NCBI RefSeq assembly: GCF_000220395.1 | Contig: NW_004086179.1 | Location: forward strand, 38,006-102,005 | Origin: Ichthyophthirius multifiliis | Lineage: Eukaryota > Ciliophora > Oligohymenophorea > Hymenostomatida | Direction of reading: 5' to 3' | DNA length: 64,000 bases | Shown: positions 25,982 to 40,148 of the stretch, piece by piece | Position numbering within the stretch: position 1 is the stretch's first letter | Layout of the letters: each line of letters opens with the position of its first letter | Translations under genes and position numbers: made by a program | The notes under the pieces: model-generated | Database searches by the model: none | What the model was told of the DNA's origin: nothing | What the model saw: only the letters and a program-made list of their open reading frames with translations

Positions 25982-27949
25982 ATGGCTAATATAGACGATT
26001 TATTTGAAGATTTTCAATAAGAAGAAAATCAAATAAACATTGATGAATCAAGTAAAAACCAAGACTAAGAAACTATAAACTAAAAAAGGAAATTATAAAT
26101 AATCTAAGAAGAAACAATACCTGACGATTTATAAAAAAAGCCAAAATCAAATATGTAAATAAAACAATATTATTATTATTTTTTTCAAACAAACAAACAA
26201 AATAAAAACAGTGCAATAGTAAATATTTCATAAAATGAGACATTTATATAAGAGTATAAACTCAATAAAAAAAAAAAAAACACATAAAACAAAAATTAAA
26301 AAAAAAAAAAGAAATGAACGAAAAAAAAGCCGAATATAAAAAAATCCATTAATTAGAGGAATTTGAAATTTTAAACGAAAAATCAACAATAGTAAATTGC
26401 CAACATGAAGTATTTTTCCCATAAGACTATATATTCACACGTAAATACAAAATTCCGCAAAAAAAAAAATAAAAAAAATAGCAAAACCAAAAAGACCTGC
26501 TGCAAAGCAATATCCATTTACCCTTGATCATTTTTAAAGAAAAGCAATATCCTGTATAGAATAAAACGAGTCAGTTTTAGTCGCTGCTCATACTTCAGCA
26601 GGTAAAACAGCCGTTGCAGAATACGCAATTGCCCAATCTTTAAGAGAAAAGCAAAAAGTAATATACACATCGCCTATAAAAGCCTTATCTAACCAAAAAT
26701 ACAGAGAATTATAGAAAGAATTCAAAGATGTAGGTTTAATAACAGGAGATGTTACAATTAATTAGACTGCAAGTTGTCTAGTAATGACAACAGAAATTTT
26801 AAGAAGTATGCTATATAGAGGCTCAGAAATTACGCGAGAAGTGGCATGGGTTATTTTTGATGAAGTGCATTATATGAGAGATAAAGAAAGAGGTGTTGTA
26901 TGGGAAGAAACAATAATTTTATTAAATTAAAATGTTAGGTATGTTTTTTTATCAGCAACTATACCTAATGCAGGTGAATTTGCAGAATGGATAACTAGAA
27001 TTAAAAAATAACCATGTCATGTAGTCTATACAGATTACAGACCAGTTCCTTTGTAACATTTTATATTTCCAACAGGAGGAGAAGGTTTATATTTAATTGT
27101 TGATTAAAAAGTAAAAATAAATAGATATATAATATAGAAATATATAAATATATAAATATATAAAAATATATATTTATATATATATATATATATATATAAT
27201 ATTATATCTATTAATTCTAATTTTATTTAGGGTAATTTTAGAGAAGACAATTTTCAAAAAGCATTATCTGTAATGGGTGATAATATAGATTTGGTAAATT
27301 TGGATAAAAAGAAAAGAAAAAAACCTACTGAGGGTGCCGATTTGAATAAAATATTGAAAGTAATTGTAAATAAAGGACTTGATCCAGCTATAGTATTTTC
27401 TTTTTCAAAAAGAGATGTTGAAAGTTATGCTAAATCGATGGGTTCAATGGATTTAACAAGTCAAGAAGAAAAAGAAAAAATAGATATGTTTTTTAATGGA
27501 GCGATTTCTTAATTGGCTGAAGAAGATTAAAAATTACCTTAAATAATTTAGATTTTACCAATTTTGAGGAGAGGTATAGGAATGCATCATGGAGGTTTAC
27601 TTCCTATTGTAAAGGAGATTATTGAAATTTTGTTCCAGTAAGGACGGATTAAAATACTCTTTTCAACAGAAACATTCTCTATGGGAGTTAATATGCCTGC
27701 AAGGACTGTAGTATTTACATCAGTAAGGAAATTTGATGGAGAAGATTTCAGATGGATTCAAGGAGGTGAGTATATTTAAATGTCAGGAAGAGCTGGAAGA
27801 AGAGGTAAAGATGATAAAGGTTTCACTATTCTTATGGTAGATTAAAAAATGGAACCTGATGTTGCAAAATGTATTGTATATATAATAATAGTATATTTAT
27901 ATATAAATATATAAATATATAAATATATATTCTATATATATTAAAATAA

Positions 27950-27993
<44 letters not shown>

Positions 27994-28179
27994 TTTTTTA
28001 TAGAAATGCTAAAGGGATAATCAGATCCCTTAAATTCGGCTTTTCACTTATGTTATAATATGTTAATTAATTCAATGAGATTAGAGGATACTGATCCTGA
28101 ATATATAATAAGAAGGTCTTTACTATAATTTTAAAATGATAAATAATTGCCTGAAATGGAAATTAAGGTAAAGTTTTAT

Positions 28180-28245
<66 letters not shown>

Positions 28246-29948
28246 AAAAATATTTTTATTTATTATATATGTAATAAATAGCTCATACAATTAAATAAAT
28301 AATATAATGAAATAAATATTGAATATGAGGGTTAAATATCTGAAATTTGTAAATTTAAAAGAATAAATAAAAATTTATGATGAAAAAGAAAGAAAAATAG
28401 TTTTATAAGATAAATATATACTACCATATTTATAAATTGGAAGACTTATTCATGTTTAATATAAAAACTAAGATTGGGGATGGGGAATATCAATTAATTT
28501 TCATCAAAAACGAGTAATTTAAAATAAAAAAGAAAAAACTTTTCAGAAGAAAACCAACCTGAAGAAATAATTGTAGTTGATATAATGATACATATAAAAA
28601 AAAGAGCTAATAATGAAGAACCAAAGCCAGCTAAAATAAATGAAGATGGAGAATTAGAAGTGATTCCAATGAATTTATCATGTATAACAGAATTAAGTAG
28701 TATTAAATTAGATTTACCATCTAAGTTAGATACATAAGAAAATAAAATGATGATAAAAGAAACTTTAAAAGAAGTATAAAAAAATATTGAATAAAATTTA
28801 ATTATTATATAAATTATATATACTTAAAAATTTTTCTTTTATATATTTATATTATATATTATATATTTATATATTATATATATTTATTTATAGATACATT
28901 AAAGTTTTACTGAAAATATTCCTACAATTCATCCTATAAAAGACATGAAAATAAATAATGAATAACTTGACAAAATAATAGATAAAAAAGAAAAGCTAAA
29001 GGAAAGTAAATCTAAATCAGAAAAAAAACTCTTAATTAAAAACGTTTAGCAATAAATATAAAATTATGAAAAAAAAATTAAAATTAAAACGTAAATTGAA
29101 AAACTTAAAATAGAAATTGAAAAAAATAATAAAATTGTTCTAGAAGTAATCTTATTTATATTTATTTATTTTTATTTTATAATTATAGGAAAATTTAGTA
29201 TTTATGACTAGGGTTATGAGAAGACTAAGTTTTTTAGATAAAGAATAAATTGTATAATTAAAAGGTAAAGTTGCATGTGAAATTTCTGCTTGTGATGAAA
29301 TTTTAGCTACAGAGCTTTTATTTGCTAACTTCTTTAATGATATGACTCCTAATTAAATAGCAGCTGTACTTTCTTGTTTAGTTCATGATGAAAATTCAAA
29401 TTAAGACAATTAATAAATACAAGATAAAGATTTATCTAAATATTTTGATATTATTATAGACCATGCAAAAAGAATATATATAGTAATGTAAGAATCTAAA
29501 ATGGAAATAGAAGAAGTAATATAGTTATAATATAATAATAAAAATAATTAAATCTAAATAATTATATATAAATATAATATATATATTTATATATATATTA
29601 TAATATTTTTTACATATATATATATATAATTTTTTTTCTAGAAAGATTATCTTTCAACTATAAAACCTTAATTAATTGATGTTGTTTATAAATGGGCTTA
29701 AGGAGATTCTTTTTCGGATATTTCTAAGCTTTCAAATTGTTATGAAGGATCAATTATCAGAAGTGTTAGAAGATTAGATGAATTATTAAAATAAATGGAA
29801 AAAGCATGTGAAATTATAGGAAATGAAGTTATTAAATATAAATTATTTTATTTAATTATTTTTTTTTTAGATTTTATAATAAAAATTTAAAGAAGCATCT
29901 AAAAATATTAAAAGAGGAATTATTTTTGCCGCATCATTATATATTTGA
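25982..29948 (+). CDS. MTREX: MTR4 exosome RNA helicase (Ski2-like DExH)
   Basis: Eleven exons give about 1032 residues. Helicase motifs: the Q-motif-like [14 protein letters not shown], motif [14 protein letters not shown], motif Ia [12 protein letters not shown], motif [15 protein letters not shown], motif [18 protein letters not shown], motif [14 protein letters not shown], and the C-terminal [34 protein letters not shown] and [14 protein letters not shown]. The Mtr4 KOW-arch portion ([22 protein letters not shown]) and helical C-terminus ending [11 protein letters not shown] follow. It unwinds RNA for the nuclear exosome (family knowledge). Introns: 26155-26252 (tentative), 26441-26481, 27111-27230, 27871-28003, 28168-28281, 28331-28361, 28774-28893, 29146-29188, 29516-29641, 29828-29870. 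One A appears missing from the A run at 28506-28510. Confidence 0.93.
28182..28231. repeat. (TA)n run inside MTR4 intron 5
   Basis: Pure TA dinucleotides in the intron following EMEIK. It shows that microsatellite growth is tolerated within introns here. Confidence 0.85.
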
Positions 29949-30130
29949 ATTTTAATAATTAAAATATATATATATATATTTTATATATATTATATTTATA
30001 TATATATAATATATATATATATATATTTATTTATTTAAAATAAAAACAAGTATTTATTTTTCTTTTTTATTTAAAAAGAAAATAATAAAAGTAAAAAAAG
30101 ACTAAAATTATTTATTAAATAAATAAAAAA

Positions 30131-33100
30131 ATGGATTTCGATTAAATTTTAACTTTCATAAATTAAAATTAAAAAAAAAACTTTAAAAAACAAAAACAAA
30201 TAATTAAAAATCTCTCAAAATTAAAATTCCAAGAAAATCAACAAAACGCTATATAAATACACACTCAAATACTAGATTAAATAAACTATAATCACCCATT
30301 ATCATCTTAAAAAGCCTTATTATTTTCCTATACATTTTATTTTTTACAAAAATTCTAATTCGACATACACATAGAGTCTATTTTCTAATTATTTGACTAA
30401 TCTTTGTCTCTTGAAAGCAAAGAAGTAGTATACTAAATACACAAAGTCTTAATAAAAGTACTGATAAATATCTAAAAAGAAGACTAAGAATAACAAATAA
30501 TATTTTTTTTGGAAGAAAGAATAAATAAAAAAGCAATTGAAGATGAATATATATAAAATTTTTTCAAAAAAATAAAAGAAAACGAAGAAAATTTCCAAAT
30601 AGAAACGGAGCATTTTAACCTTCTTGAAAAGCTTGAAAAAACACTAATTTTTTATTTAAACTACATTTAATAGATAAAAGCATAGTCTTTTTTCTTAAAA
30701 TAGTCTTTTATATAGATTACAAACCAAATTCTTTAAATTTACCTTTTTTCTGAAAAAAATACTCAATCATAATATACAATATAATATTTCGAAAATTTAA
30801 ACTAAATTTTTTTAAGACTTTTTTAAAATAAATCACCCAAAAATATGATTTCTATTCTTTTTTTACCAAAAACGAATAAAATTTTAATTAGCCGAAAAAC
30901 CAAATCGAAAAAACTCGCTTTTTTACACTTTTAATTACCCAAAATAAAGACTTTTTATAGTCAAAAAAAGTACAAAAAACACTCTTTTTTACACTACAAA
31001 ATTCCAAAAATCTACAAATCTAAAAAGAAGCCATTTTTTTGCTCAAAAACCTACATAAATATGATTAAAATATAGAAAATTTTATTAATTTATTCACTAT
31101 TTTAGACAATTTTGGTATTCATTTAATAAAAGACCTTCTCGAGGAAAAGCTTATGCATATATTGGCCTCTATGGATCAAAAATATGCTTAAATAATTATC
31201 ACAAAAGCCTTATTTCATCCAAACTAGTCTGTTTAAAAGCACATAGTAAATTTCTTGCTTTAAACACGTCCATTATCTTTAGAAAAATATTCCAATATAA
31301 TATTCGAATATATCCTTCCTGCCACTAATAACCCTATTTTCTACTAAGATGCTTCTTTGGATGCTTTTAGTTCTTTTCAGGAAGTACTTGAAGGCTATTT
31401 TGTGACTTAATTTTTAAATTTAGAGGAAAAAAAGGACCTATAAGGACAATATTTACGCATTTTTTTTGAAAAAATCGCTTCTATTTTAGATAATGTACAT
31501 CCTATATGCTCATATATGCATGTGATTTCCTGTTTATTATTTAAAAGTGTATTTTTTGGTAAAAAAGAGCTTTTTTTATTAAAAGAATTCATTTAAAGAA
31601 ACTTTTTTAAGTCAAATTTGGGAAAAAGGACAGTTTTTTCTTAAGGAATTTTCACTTTGTTTTTTTTCCATATAAATTTCGAAGATTTAACGTTTTCGGA
31701 TATTTATGATTTTTTTCCATTTTTGCCTTCCTAAATTTTCGAATGGAAAAATCCTTTTTAATTCAATTGTGAAAAATACATTGAAAGAATACCAGAAAAA
31801 AGCGAGAAAATATCAGAAAAAAGTGGAAAGATAGAATATTTATCTGAAAAAAGTGAAAATATATAAAGTATATATGGAAAAGCTGAAAATGTATATGGAA
31901 AAGCTGAAAATATATATGAAAAAAGTTAAAATATATATGAAAATTAAGAGTTTATTAATGATTTTAAAAATTCTTTTGATTTTTCATAAAAGCTACTTTT
32001 TATATTATTATAAAATAAAAATTAATTTTTAAATATTTTCCAAAATTCTTTAAAATCTAAACTGAGATTATTCTATTCCAAAATATTATCACTTACTTAT
32101 GATTTTAAATAAGAAAAATATTAACAAATTTTCCTACAAACCACCCAAAAATTCCTCCTTGATTTTCTCCAACATAATATAACCGAAATATACACAGACC
32201 AATAACTACCATACAAAAAATGCACCAAAAATATCCTTAAATTTACTGAAATTCTATTTTTTTTCTAAAAAACTTCTCTTTTTGTACACATATATACCCA
32301 AATACTCCCATATGTATCTGATATATCATCTTATTTCATATTAAGAGCCTCTTCAAGTCCCTAGACACCTGAATACGAAGAATTAATGCTAAAAATGTCT
32401 GAAATAGGTTAATTTTTATACATTTTTACCTATTATGGTACTCATCCTGATACTTTCGAACCTAATAATATATTAAGTAATTCAATAGAAAAAATCCTAT
32501 AATATTTAATAGATTAAATAAAGTAAAAAAACACTTAAAAGCAAGGTATTTTTTATTTATTTTTATCCTAAATAAATGCCGCAAACATAAACATAATTTA
32601 AGAAAGTATTGAAAAAAATCGCTCTAGTATATTTATTCACTAAATAATATTCTAAGAAGGAGAATGTTTATTATAAAATCTAATTTCAGATGAAAAAATA
32701 TTCCAAAAAACTCATAAAAACAAAGAAATTTACCTTTTTTTCGCATCTATATTACCCCTTTTGTATTTTTCATCAGAAAAAAAACCCGAAAATCTATTCG
32801 AATTCTTAAACTTAGAAAAAATATTATTTCTATTCAATATATTTGACCAAAATATGTATTTCTTCTTATTTTAAATGCTCAAATTTACCATTAATAAATT
32901 GCCTTTAAATCCAGACCTTTTCCTATAACTGTTTGAGTATATTTTGGAGTAAAATATATTACCAAAAGCACAAAATAATCCTCTAAAATTTAATGATATT
33001 TTCCCTTTTTATTCTTGGGCATTAGATCAGAATCTTTTTTTTCATGAAGAATATGTAAAATAAGGCTTTTTATAAAAAATAATAGATAAAAGTCTCATTT

Positions 33101-34597
33101 TGGCTAAAAAATATTGGATTATTTAAAGAATTTTAGTGTAGTTTTTATTTTAAGTTTTCTTTTAAAATCCGTCTATAATTTATTATTTCTAAAATTAAAT
33201 TTTTAAATTAATTAAAATAAATGTATTTTAATATATAAATATATAAATATATATATATATATTTATATATATATATATATTTAAATTTTTATTTTTTTAC
33301 AAAAAGGAATACAGAGGATATGATAGTAGTATTGTTTTAAATGAAATAGAAGATAAAATGAAATTTGTTAATGAAATAAAAATTAAAGTTGGCAAACAAA
33401 TAGAATTTTTCGGAAATTTTTCAAGGTTTTTTACACTTAAATTTCTAGAGGAATTACTAAAAATGAAGAACGATGAAAAAATTCAATAATTTTTTATAAG
33501 TTTTACTTTTTTATTACTTTAATATAATTTCAAACCGAAATATATTAACAATACAAGAAATTCTTTATTAAAAATTTCGAAGAAAATACGTGTTTGGCAA
33601 ACATTGTGTTTAATAAAACCTATTTTCGAAAAAGAAAACTAAATAGACTTTAAGATAATACAATAAATAAAAGAACAACTTTGGTAAATAATAAATTTTA
33701 ATAATTAAATTTCAGTAAGATAATATATTGAAATATTTCTTCTTTATTTTTATTAATAATATCCAGAAATTTTTGAAAAGGATATAATTTAAAAATTAAA
33801 TGATCCAAATAATAAATCATAAATATAAATACCATTAGTTTTTGTAAATAAATATAAATATATATAAATATAATTTACATATTTATATATTTATATATTA
33901 TTTATATATTTATATTTTATATATTTAGTTTTTAATATTTTAACATAATTATATTTTTTATTTAATATTATTTATTTTATTTAAAATAATTATTATAAAA
34001 TATTTTTATATTAAACCTATATATAATATTTTTTATATAATTATTTTTCTTTTTTTTAATTTCATATAATTTTTAAAGATTCTAGGTTATTAAATGTGCT
34101 AAAACTAATAAAAAAGCTTTAATATAGATATTTTTAATACTTTGTTTCCTTTTTTAGGATCTCATTAAGCATATTTACGTTCTATTTCTTAGTATTTTAT
34201 ATTTAAATACATTACAGAAAGTTATTATTTATTTAATTATATATAATATATAATTTTTTGTTTTAAACATAGATGATTTGCTTTTTAAATCTGAATAAGT
34301 TCTTATAAAAAGTTTATAAAATTTTAATAGATATAATAAAGAAGCAATAAAATTATAAAAAGTATTCGAAAAAACTATATAAAAATATAATTTATTAATC
34401 GAAAATTATAATACAGAAAATTTAATCAAAATGAACTTTGATAGTAATGGAGATATATTACATATATCTATAATTGATTAAATTAAAAAAATATGTGTAA
34501 AATAAATATAAGATATTAAATAAAATGAAGATATTCTTCCTAAACATGAAGATATATGGAAAATGTAAATTATTATATTAAATATACATAAGGATAA

Positions 34598-34674
<77 letters not shown>

Positions 34675-35358
34675 AATTCAGAATTTCTTAAGATCTAATA
34701 GATTAAAATAAAAGCAAAGAAAAATTTAATTCAAATTTTCAAAGAAAAATCGATTAAATAGAAAATGAAAATAATATATTCGAAAAATAAAAAACTCTTA
34801 TAAATTCACAAAAAGAAATTATAATAGTAGCTTCATTACTAGAGAAAGTTCCAAATATTGCACATTTGACGCGTACAGGTGAAGTTTTTGGTATATCTTA
34901 GTTAATAATTCCAAACAAATAAATAATATAAACCGAAGAATTTAAAAATGTTTCGGTAACAGCTGAAAAATGGCTTCCTTTAATGGAAATAAAAGAAGAA
35001 GATTTACTAAAATTCCTTTATTTTAAAAAGCATTAAGGTTTTATGCTTATTGGTCTAGAATAAACTTCTTAAAGTTAATTTATTTAAAATTTCTAATTTC
35101 CGAATAAATGCATATTATTACTCGGAAAAGAAAAAACGGGAATTCCACCTGAATACATAGAAGTATTTTATTAAATGATTTTTTTTTAAACAAAAAAATA
35201 ATATTTTTATACTTTTTTTTTTTTAGATCCTAGATATGTGTATTGAAATCCCTTAATTTGGATAAATTAGGTCTTTAAATGTACATATTAGTGCTGTTAT
35301 ATGTATATGGGAATTCGTTAAATAATAAATTTAATAATAATAAAATATTTAATAATGA
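30131..35358 (+). CDS. TARBP1: TRM3/TARBP1-type tRNA 2'-O-ribose methyltransferase
   Basis: A long helical N-terminal region (about 1,000 residues, lysine/phenylalanine-rich, HEAT-like by inference) precedes a SpoU/SPOUT domain. The domain shows IIIVASLLEKVPNIAHLTRT, GEVFGISQLIIPNK, NVSVTAEKWLPLMEIK, GFMLIGLEQTSQS, CILLLGKEKTGIPPEYIE and the trefoil-knot end CIEIPQFGQIRSLNVHISAV. This is the TRM3/TARBP1 family, which methylates the G18 ribose of tRNAs (family knowledge). Exons: 30131-33222, 33307-33843, 34079-34220, 34273-34564, 34682-35162, 35227-35358. All phases fit if one T is restored in the T run near 30821-30826. TGA lies at 35356-35358 after a Q-rich tail. Residues encoded around 31790-31950 form a local repeat (see findings). 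It starts about 180 bases after the MTR4 stop. Confidence 0.9.
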
Positions 35359-35839
35359 ATTATAATTTAATTTATATTTAAAAAAATAAATAATTCTTTT
35401 TTATAGTCAATTTTTCTAATTTAATCATTATACTATATTTCTTTGCCTTCAAATTTTTATTTTTTTTGCTTAGAATTTTTTTAAAAATTAAATTATAACT
35501 TAAATAAAGATTTAGTGTGCGTATGCTTTTCCAAAAATTCCTCAAATTTAATCACTATATTATATATGACGAAGATTTTTTTCTTATAATAAAAATTGAA
35601 AAAAAATGAGTCGATTTTTTCATTAAAATCTAATTATATTTTTGTTAATTTTTATTATATTATTTTTCTATTTATTTATTTTTTAAACACAAAAATATGC
35701 CTATTAATAAATTTTTATTTTTTAAACACGTAAATATTAATTTAATCAAATAAAAGATATATTAGAAAAAAAAAAAAAAAAACATAGACATTAATTAATA
35801 ATTTAAACTTCAAAAAATAAAAAAAATAAAAATTGAAAA
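35359..35839. other. intergenic (TRM3 to COPB2)
   Basis: A/T-rich spacer, ending in an A tract around 35768-35782. No gene seen; it must contain the COPB2 promoter. Confidence 0.6.
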
Positions 35840-37184
35840 ATGGTATTTTATATATAAAAAATTATCATAAAATAAATAATAAAATACATAAAATAAAAAA
35901 GCCTTTGAAATTCGAAATAAAGAAAAAAATGATTAGCCGATCCGAAAGGGTAAAATGTATAGAATTACATACAGAACTCCCTTGGGTAATGGTATCTTTA
36001 TATTCCGGAAACATAACCATATATGATTATTCAACCTAAGTATTAAATAAACACTAAAAAATATAAACAAAAAAAAAATTATATAGACAATAGCAAAAAC
36101 ATTTGAGAATTCCCCAAATCCAGTTCGAGCCTCTAAATTTGTTACTCGTAAATAATGGATAGTAGCAGGTTCAGATGATTTATAAATAAGAGTATATAAT
36201 TATAATACAATGGAAAAAATTAAATAATGGGAAGCACATTCAGACTATATTAGATATATATTAATTCATCCTTCAGAGCCTTATATTTTAAGTAGTTCAG
36301 ATGACGCAAACATTAAAATGTGGGATTTCGAAAAGAATTTTACACTAGTAAGATCTTTTGAAGGACATATACATTATGTAATGATGCTTATTTTTAATCC
36401 AAGAGATTCCAATATATTTGCATCAGCATCTATAGATAAAACAATAAAAGTTAATTTTTTTTATTATAATATATTTTATATATATTTATTTTATATTAAA
36501 GATATGGAATATTAGTAATAATAAACCGAATTTTTCGCTTGTTGGACATGAGTAAGGAGTAAATTGTTTAGATTATCATAGAGGAGAACATAATTATTTG
36601 ATTTCTGGAGGAGATGATAGGTAAATACAATGATTATTTAATTATAAAAGATGATTTTTTTTTTTTTTTAAAAAAAAAAGACTTGTAAAAATATGGGATT
36701 GTTCAACAAAATAATGTATTCATACTTTAGAAGGTCATACATAAAATGTTACTTGTGTACTTTTCCATCCAGAATTGCCGATAATAATAACTGGAGGGGA
36801 AGATGGTTTTGCGAAAATATGGCATTCTTAAACTTTTAAATTGGAAACTTCTTTAAATTATAACTTAGATAGAGTTTGGTCTTTAGATGTTTGCAAAGAT
36901 TCATCAAATGTAATTGCAATTGGATGTGATGAAGGTTCTGTAATAGTAAAAATAGGTTCAGATGAACCTGTAGTTTCTTTAAAGTTATTAATATTTTTTA
37001 TTTCATATAGAAAAAAAAAAATATAAAAAAGTAATGGAAAAATTATATATGCAAAAAATTTAGAAGTGTTTACATCAAATTTAAAAGCAATAAATACTAC
37101 TGAGGATAATATTAAAGAAGGTGAAAATATTCCAGGAATAAATGTTAAAGATTTAGGAGCTGCTGATTTTTATCCAACTGTAAA

Positions 37185-37238
<54 letters not shown>

Positions 37239-38840
37239 TATTTATATATATTTATTATTCTTTACATTATATATATTGTTATTAGTTTTATTAGTTTCTT
37301 TTTTTTTTATAATTTAATTTCAAAATTACAATAGTCAAATTATATATATAAGAAAACAAGAATTATAACTTTTTTTTAATTTTATATTTTTTATACAAAA
37401 AAATATAATAAATAATCATAAAAATCATTACCATAAAGTAATATATTTTAATTTTTATTTGAAAAAAGGGTTTAAGACATGCTCCAAACGGACACTCCTT
37501 TGCACTTTTTAATGATTCTGAATATTGTATTTATCGTTCAACTAATTTTAAAAGCATTAGTATTCATTTTTTTTTATAAATATAAGAATTAGAAAAAATT
37601 TATAAATAAAAATAAAGTTCATGGATAAGGAACTGATCTTGCTTGGGCAAATAATGGAGATTATGCAGTTAAAGATAATTTTATAATAAGAATTTATAAA
37701 GGAAATAATGAATTATAATATGAATTAAAAACTGATTATATGGTCGAAAATATATTTGGAGGAACTCTATTGTAAAATATTAAATTAAATACAAATAATA
37801 AATATATAAATATAGATGTGCTAAAAGTAACGAATTCTTAATTTTTTATGATTGGGAAACTGGAAAAATAATAAGAAGATTAGACTCTTCAGTGAATAAG
37901 ATATATTGGAATATAACAAATAACTTAATTTCAATAGCAACATCTGAAGCCTTTTACGTTCTCGAATATAAGTAAGAACTCGTAAAAGAACTTATGGAAA
38001 GAGAAGGGGAAAACGCCGAAGGATACGAAGAAGCATTTGAACTTCAATATGAAATAAACGAAAACATAAACTCAGGATTATGGGTAGAATAAATGTTCTT
38101 TTTTACAAATTAAACCGGCAAAATTAGTTACTCATTAATGGGAAGAGTGTTCACATTTGCATATACTGAAAAGAAAAAGTTATTTTTAGTATAATATATA
38201 TATATATATATATTTAAATTTATATATATATATGTAATATAGGATTATTTTAGGATATGTAAATTTCTAAAACCGTATTTATTTTTTCGATAAATTTTTC
38301 AATGTTTCTTCTTTCGAAATACCAATATAAGTCGCATAATTCTAATGTTTAATCGCAAAAGAAGAAATTGAACGAGCATAAAATCTACTTGAAAATATCG
38401 AAAAGAAATACTATGATAAACTAGCAAAATTCTTAGATACAATAGATAAAAAAGAACTTGCTTTTTAAATAGCTATAGATATTGACCATAAATTTGATTT
38501 GGCTTTATAATTAGGAAATATAAATGAAGCTAACAATATAGCATAATAAACTAAAAATATTAATTAATAAAAATAAGTAAAAACCTATAAAAATTATAAA
38601 ATCATAAGTATAAAATTAATAATAGGTCGGTGATCTAGCACTATAAAAAGGAAATATAAATCTAGCAATAGAATGTTTTAAAAATTCAGATGATTTAGGA
38701 AGTCTACTTTTAATTTACTCATCTTTAGGTTTAAAAGAAGAACTTATAGAAATAGCCTAAAAGGCAGTTGAATAAACTAAAATGGTAAAATTATTTGAAA
38801 AAAATAAATAAAAAAATAAAATTTTTTGATATTTATATAC

Positions 38841-38891
<51 letters not shown>

Positions 38892-39362
38892 ATAAATGTA
38901 CATTTATATATATAGAATATTGCTTTCTAAATATATTTCTATATTTCTGATTTAGATAATTGTATAGACATTCTAATAAAAACAAATAGATATAGTGAAG
39001 CCGCTTTATTCGCGAAAACATATTGCCCTTCAAAAATTAGTTAAATTGTTTTATAATGGAAAGAAGATTTACAAAAAAACCATCATTTGGTTATTGCTTA
39101 AAAAATAGCAGATCCAATGGACTTTTTAGATGATGAATCATTTTCAGATTTAAAAATTTTACTTTAATTGGAAGAATTTTATATAACATAAAGGTAAAAT
39201 AATTCTGATTTACCTAGTTATGTTTATGAAGATTATGAAAAATTGCTTAATGCCGATTTATTTATGGCGCTTAAAAAAGACCCTTCTAGAAATCTTAGTT
39301 GTGTTTCTTTAAAACCTAAAGATATTCCAAATGAAAATCCTTTATATTTATAACAATAATGA
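35840..39362 (+). CDS. COPB2: COPB2, coatomer beta' subunit
   Basis: Twelve exons. The first is just the ATG at 35840-35842; the intron 35843-35901 splices it to CCT TTG AAA, giving the family start [21 protein letters not shown]40 propellers follow ([86 protein letters not shown]-like [15 protein letters not shown]). An alpha-solenoid then runs from YFFDKFFNV to [18 protein letters not shown] and IADPMDF. The beta' subunit is part of the COPI coat and binds dilysine cargo signals (family knowledge). Other introns: 36040-36086, 36450-36501, 36621-36680, 36984-37031, 37180-37468, 37560-37617, 37772-37815, 38189-38253, 38577-38625, 38785-38915. One base is lacking at the 38189-38253 junction. 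Confidence 0.94.
37190..37232. repeat. (TA)n run inside COPB2 intron 6
   Basis: TA dinucleotides near the 5' end of the 289-base intron 37180-37468, the longest confident intron in the window. Confidence 0.85.
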
Positions 39363-39510
39363 ATGTTTTTTTAAAAATATTTTTATTTTATTTTTTTGTA
39401 ATTTTTAAAATTTTTATTTTTTATTTTTATAATTTTTTAAAAAAAAATATATAATAATATTTAAAAAAAATAAAAAAATAATTAACTCTATATGAATATA
39501 TAAATATATG

Positions 39511-39541
<31 letters not shown>

Positions 39542-39634
39542 TTATATATTTATATATTTATTTAATTTTATATTTTTTTTATATAAAACTCAATAAAACA
39601 ACAAAACTATATTTAATTTATAAAAAGATAAAAC

Positions 39635-40113
39635 ATGGAAAAGCTTATACCTTTAATAAACGAAATACAAGTAAATAAAAAAATAAAAATATTAAAAAAT
39701 AAAATAAAAAAGGAAGTAATAGGTAGAACCTAATTAAGAAATGAATTGAAACTTCCCCAAATAGTAGTATTAGGTTCCCAATCAACAGGTAAAAGTTCAT
39801 TATTAGAAAGCATAATTGGACAAGAAATACTTCCTAGAGGAAAAGGTATAGTAACACGTCGACCAATAGAAATATATTTAAAAAACAACCCACAATGTGA
39901 ACAACATTACGTCGAATTTTTCGAAAAAAAAGACGAAAAAATATACGATATGAATCTAGTTCGTCAAATAATAGAAGAAGATACTGAAAAGTAGCAGGAA
40001 AAAATAAATCAATATCAAATATTCCTTTAAGACTTAAATTTTATTCCAAATATGTCTTAGATTTATTATTAGTAGATCTACCAGGACTAACAAAAGTACT
40101 ATTTTTTTTTTAA

Positions 40114-40148
<35 letters not shown>

